Of a stretch of DNA of 5,329 bases, positions 5,290-5,329 are shown one piece after another. Origin of the DNA: Candidatus Fermentibacterales bacterium. Lineage in GTDB: Bacteria > Fermentibacterota > Fermentibacteria > Fermentibacterales > JAFGKQ01. The notes beneath the pieces were generated by a model. The model did no database searches and was not told the DNA's origin. It worked only from the letters and a program-made list of their open reading frames with translations. The number at the start of each line of letters is the position of its first letter. Position 1 is the first letter of the stretch. The stretch spans positions 1 through 5,329 of the forward strand of contig JAFGKQ010000254.1 of the NCBI GenBank assembly GCA_016928495.1, given 5' to 3'. A program made the position numbers and the translations under genes.

Positions 5290-5329
5290 CCGACATCAGT
5301 AACCGGGACACGCACCATTTTCCGGGTCA

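Larger units (their letters stand above)
5159..5329. repeat. Tandem palindromic repeat cluster, 73-nt period (two full units and one half, cut by the window edge)
   Basis: A 25-nt motif beginning GGGACACGCACC and ending CCGGGTCA occurs with no mismatch at 5159-5183, 5232-5256 and 5305-5329, exactly 73 nt apart. Each full unit continues with a diverged inverted copy of its own start, beginning CCCGGGAAT, so the unit is an imperfect palindrome rather than a simple direct repeat. The composition and the GGGACA-x-GCACC word recall REP-like sequences found near REP-associated tyrosine (IS200-like) transposases in other genomes. That link is from memory, and no transposase is in the window. The third unit loses its second arm at the window edge, so the true copy number is unknown. 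Confidence 0.85.

Noticed and set aside
5159-5329. CRISPR array (25-nt identical repeats at regular spacing)
   Set aside because: The 48-nt intervening stretches are similar to each other and contain the inverse arm of the repeat, so they are not unrelated spacers. There are no cas genes, and one copy forms the start of a coding sequence.

Overview
The window is GC-rich bacterial DNA, dense with genes that almost all read on the minus strand. Coding regions favour G or C at third codon positions, and arginine AGG/AGA codons are common. No ribosomal or other marker gene is present. The gene content (a gcvT-like glycine cleavage gene, a heterodimeric ABC exporter and a small OB-fold-like lipoprotein) would suit an uncultivated Gram-negative-type lineage, but that placement is a guess.

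Layout, left to right. Positions 1-107 (minus) hold the first 35 codons of a glycine cleavage T protein (gcvT) that runs off the left edge. A divergent intergenic stretch of about 187 bp follows. A plus-strand gene at 295-858 (alternative start 220) encodes an unrecognised protein of about 187 residues. It ends only 5 bp from the convergent end of an ABC exporter gene, and a small inverted repeat spans both stop codons. Positions 864-2948 and 2945-4750 (both minus) are two half-transporters joined by a 4-bp GTGA overlap. Their sequence motifs are complementary: the upstream protein has a degenerate Walker B (Asp in place of the catalytic Glu) and a canonical LSGGQ, while the downstream protein has a canonical Walker B and an altered LSTGQ. 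This is the arrangement of heterodimeric exporters such as BmrC/BmrD and TM287/TM288. The downstream subunit also has a BmrD-like extracytoplasmic insertion of about 105 residues between its first two membrane segments.

Upstream of the exporter on the same strand lies a small predicted lipoprotein (4813-5184) with an OB-fold-like mature domain. It may share a transcript with the exporter, since the gap is 62 bp and contains no convincing terminator.

The most unusual part is the right edge, 5159-5329. A 25-nt motif occurs three times without mismatch at an exact 73-nt period. Each full unit is a long imperfect palindrome resembling REP-type repeats. The first copy lies inside the lipoprotein gene: it supplies the start codon and the first nine residues of the signal peptide, and in the predicted fold the start codon sits in the hairpin loop. 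The second copy repeats the same start region and opens a 50-codon reading frame that overlaps the lipoprotein out of frame. No complete new multi-gene system is visible. The repeat that forms a gene start is the observation most worth following.
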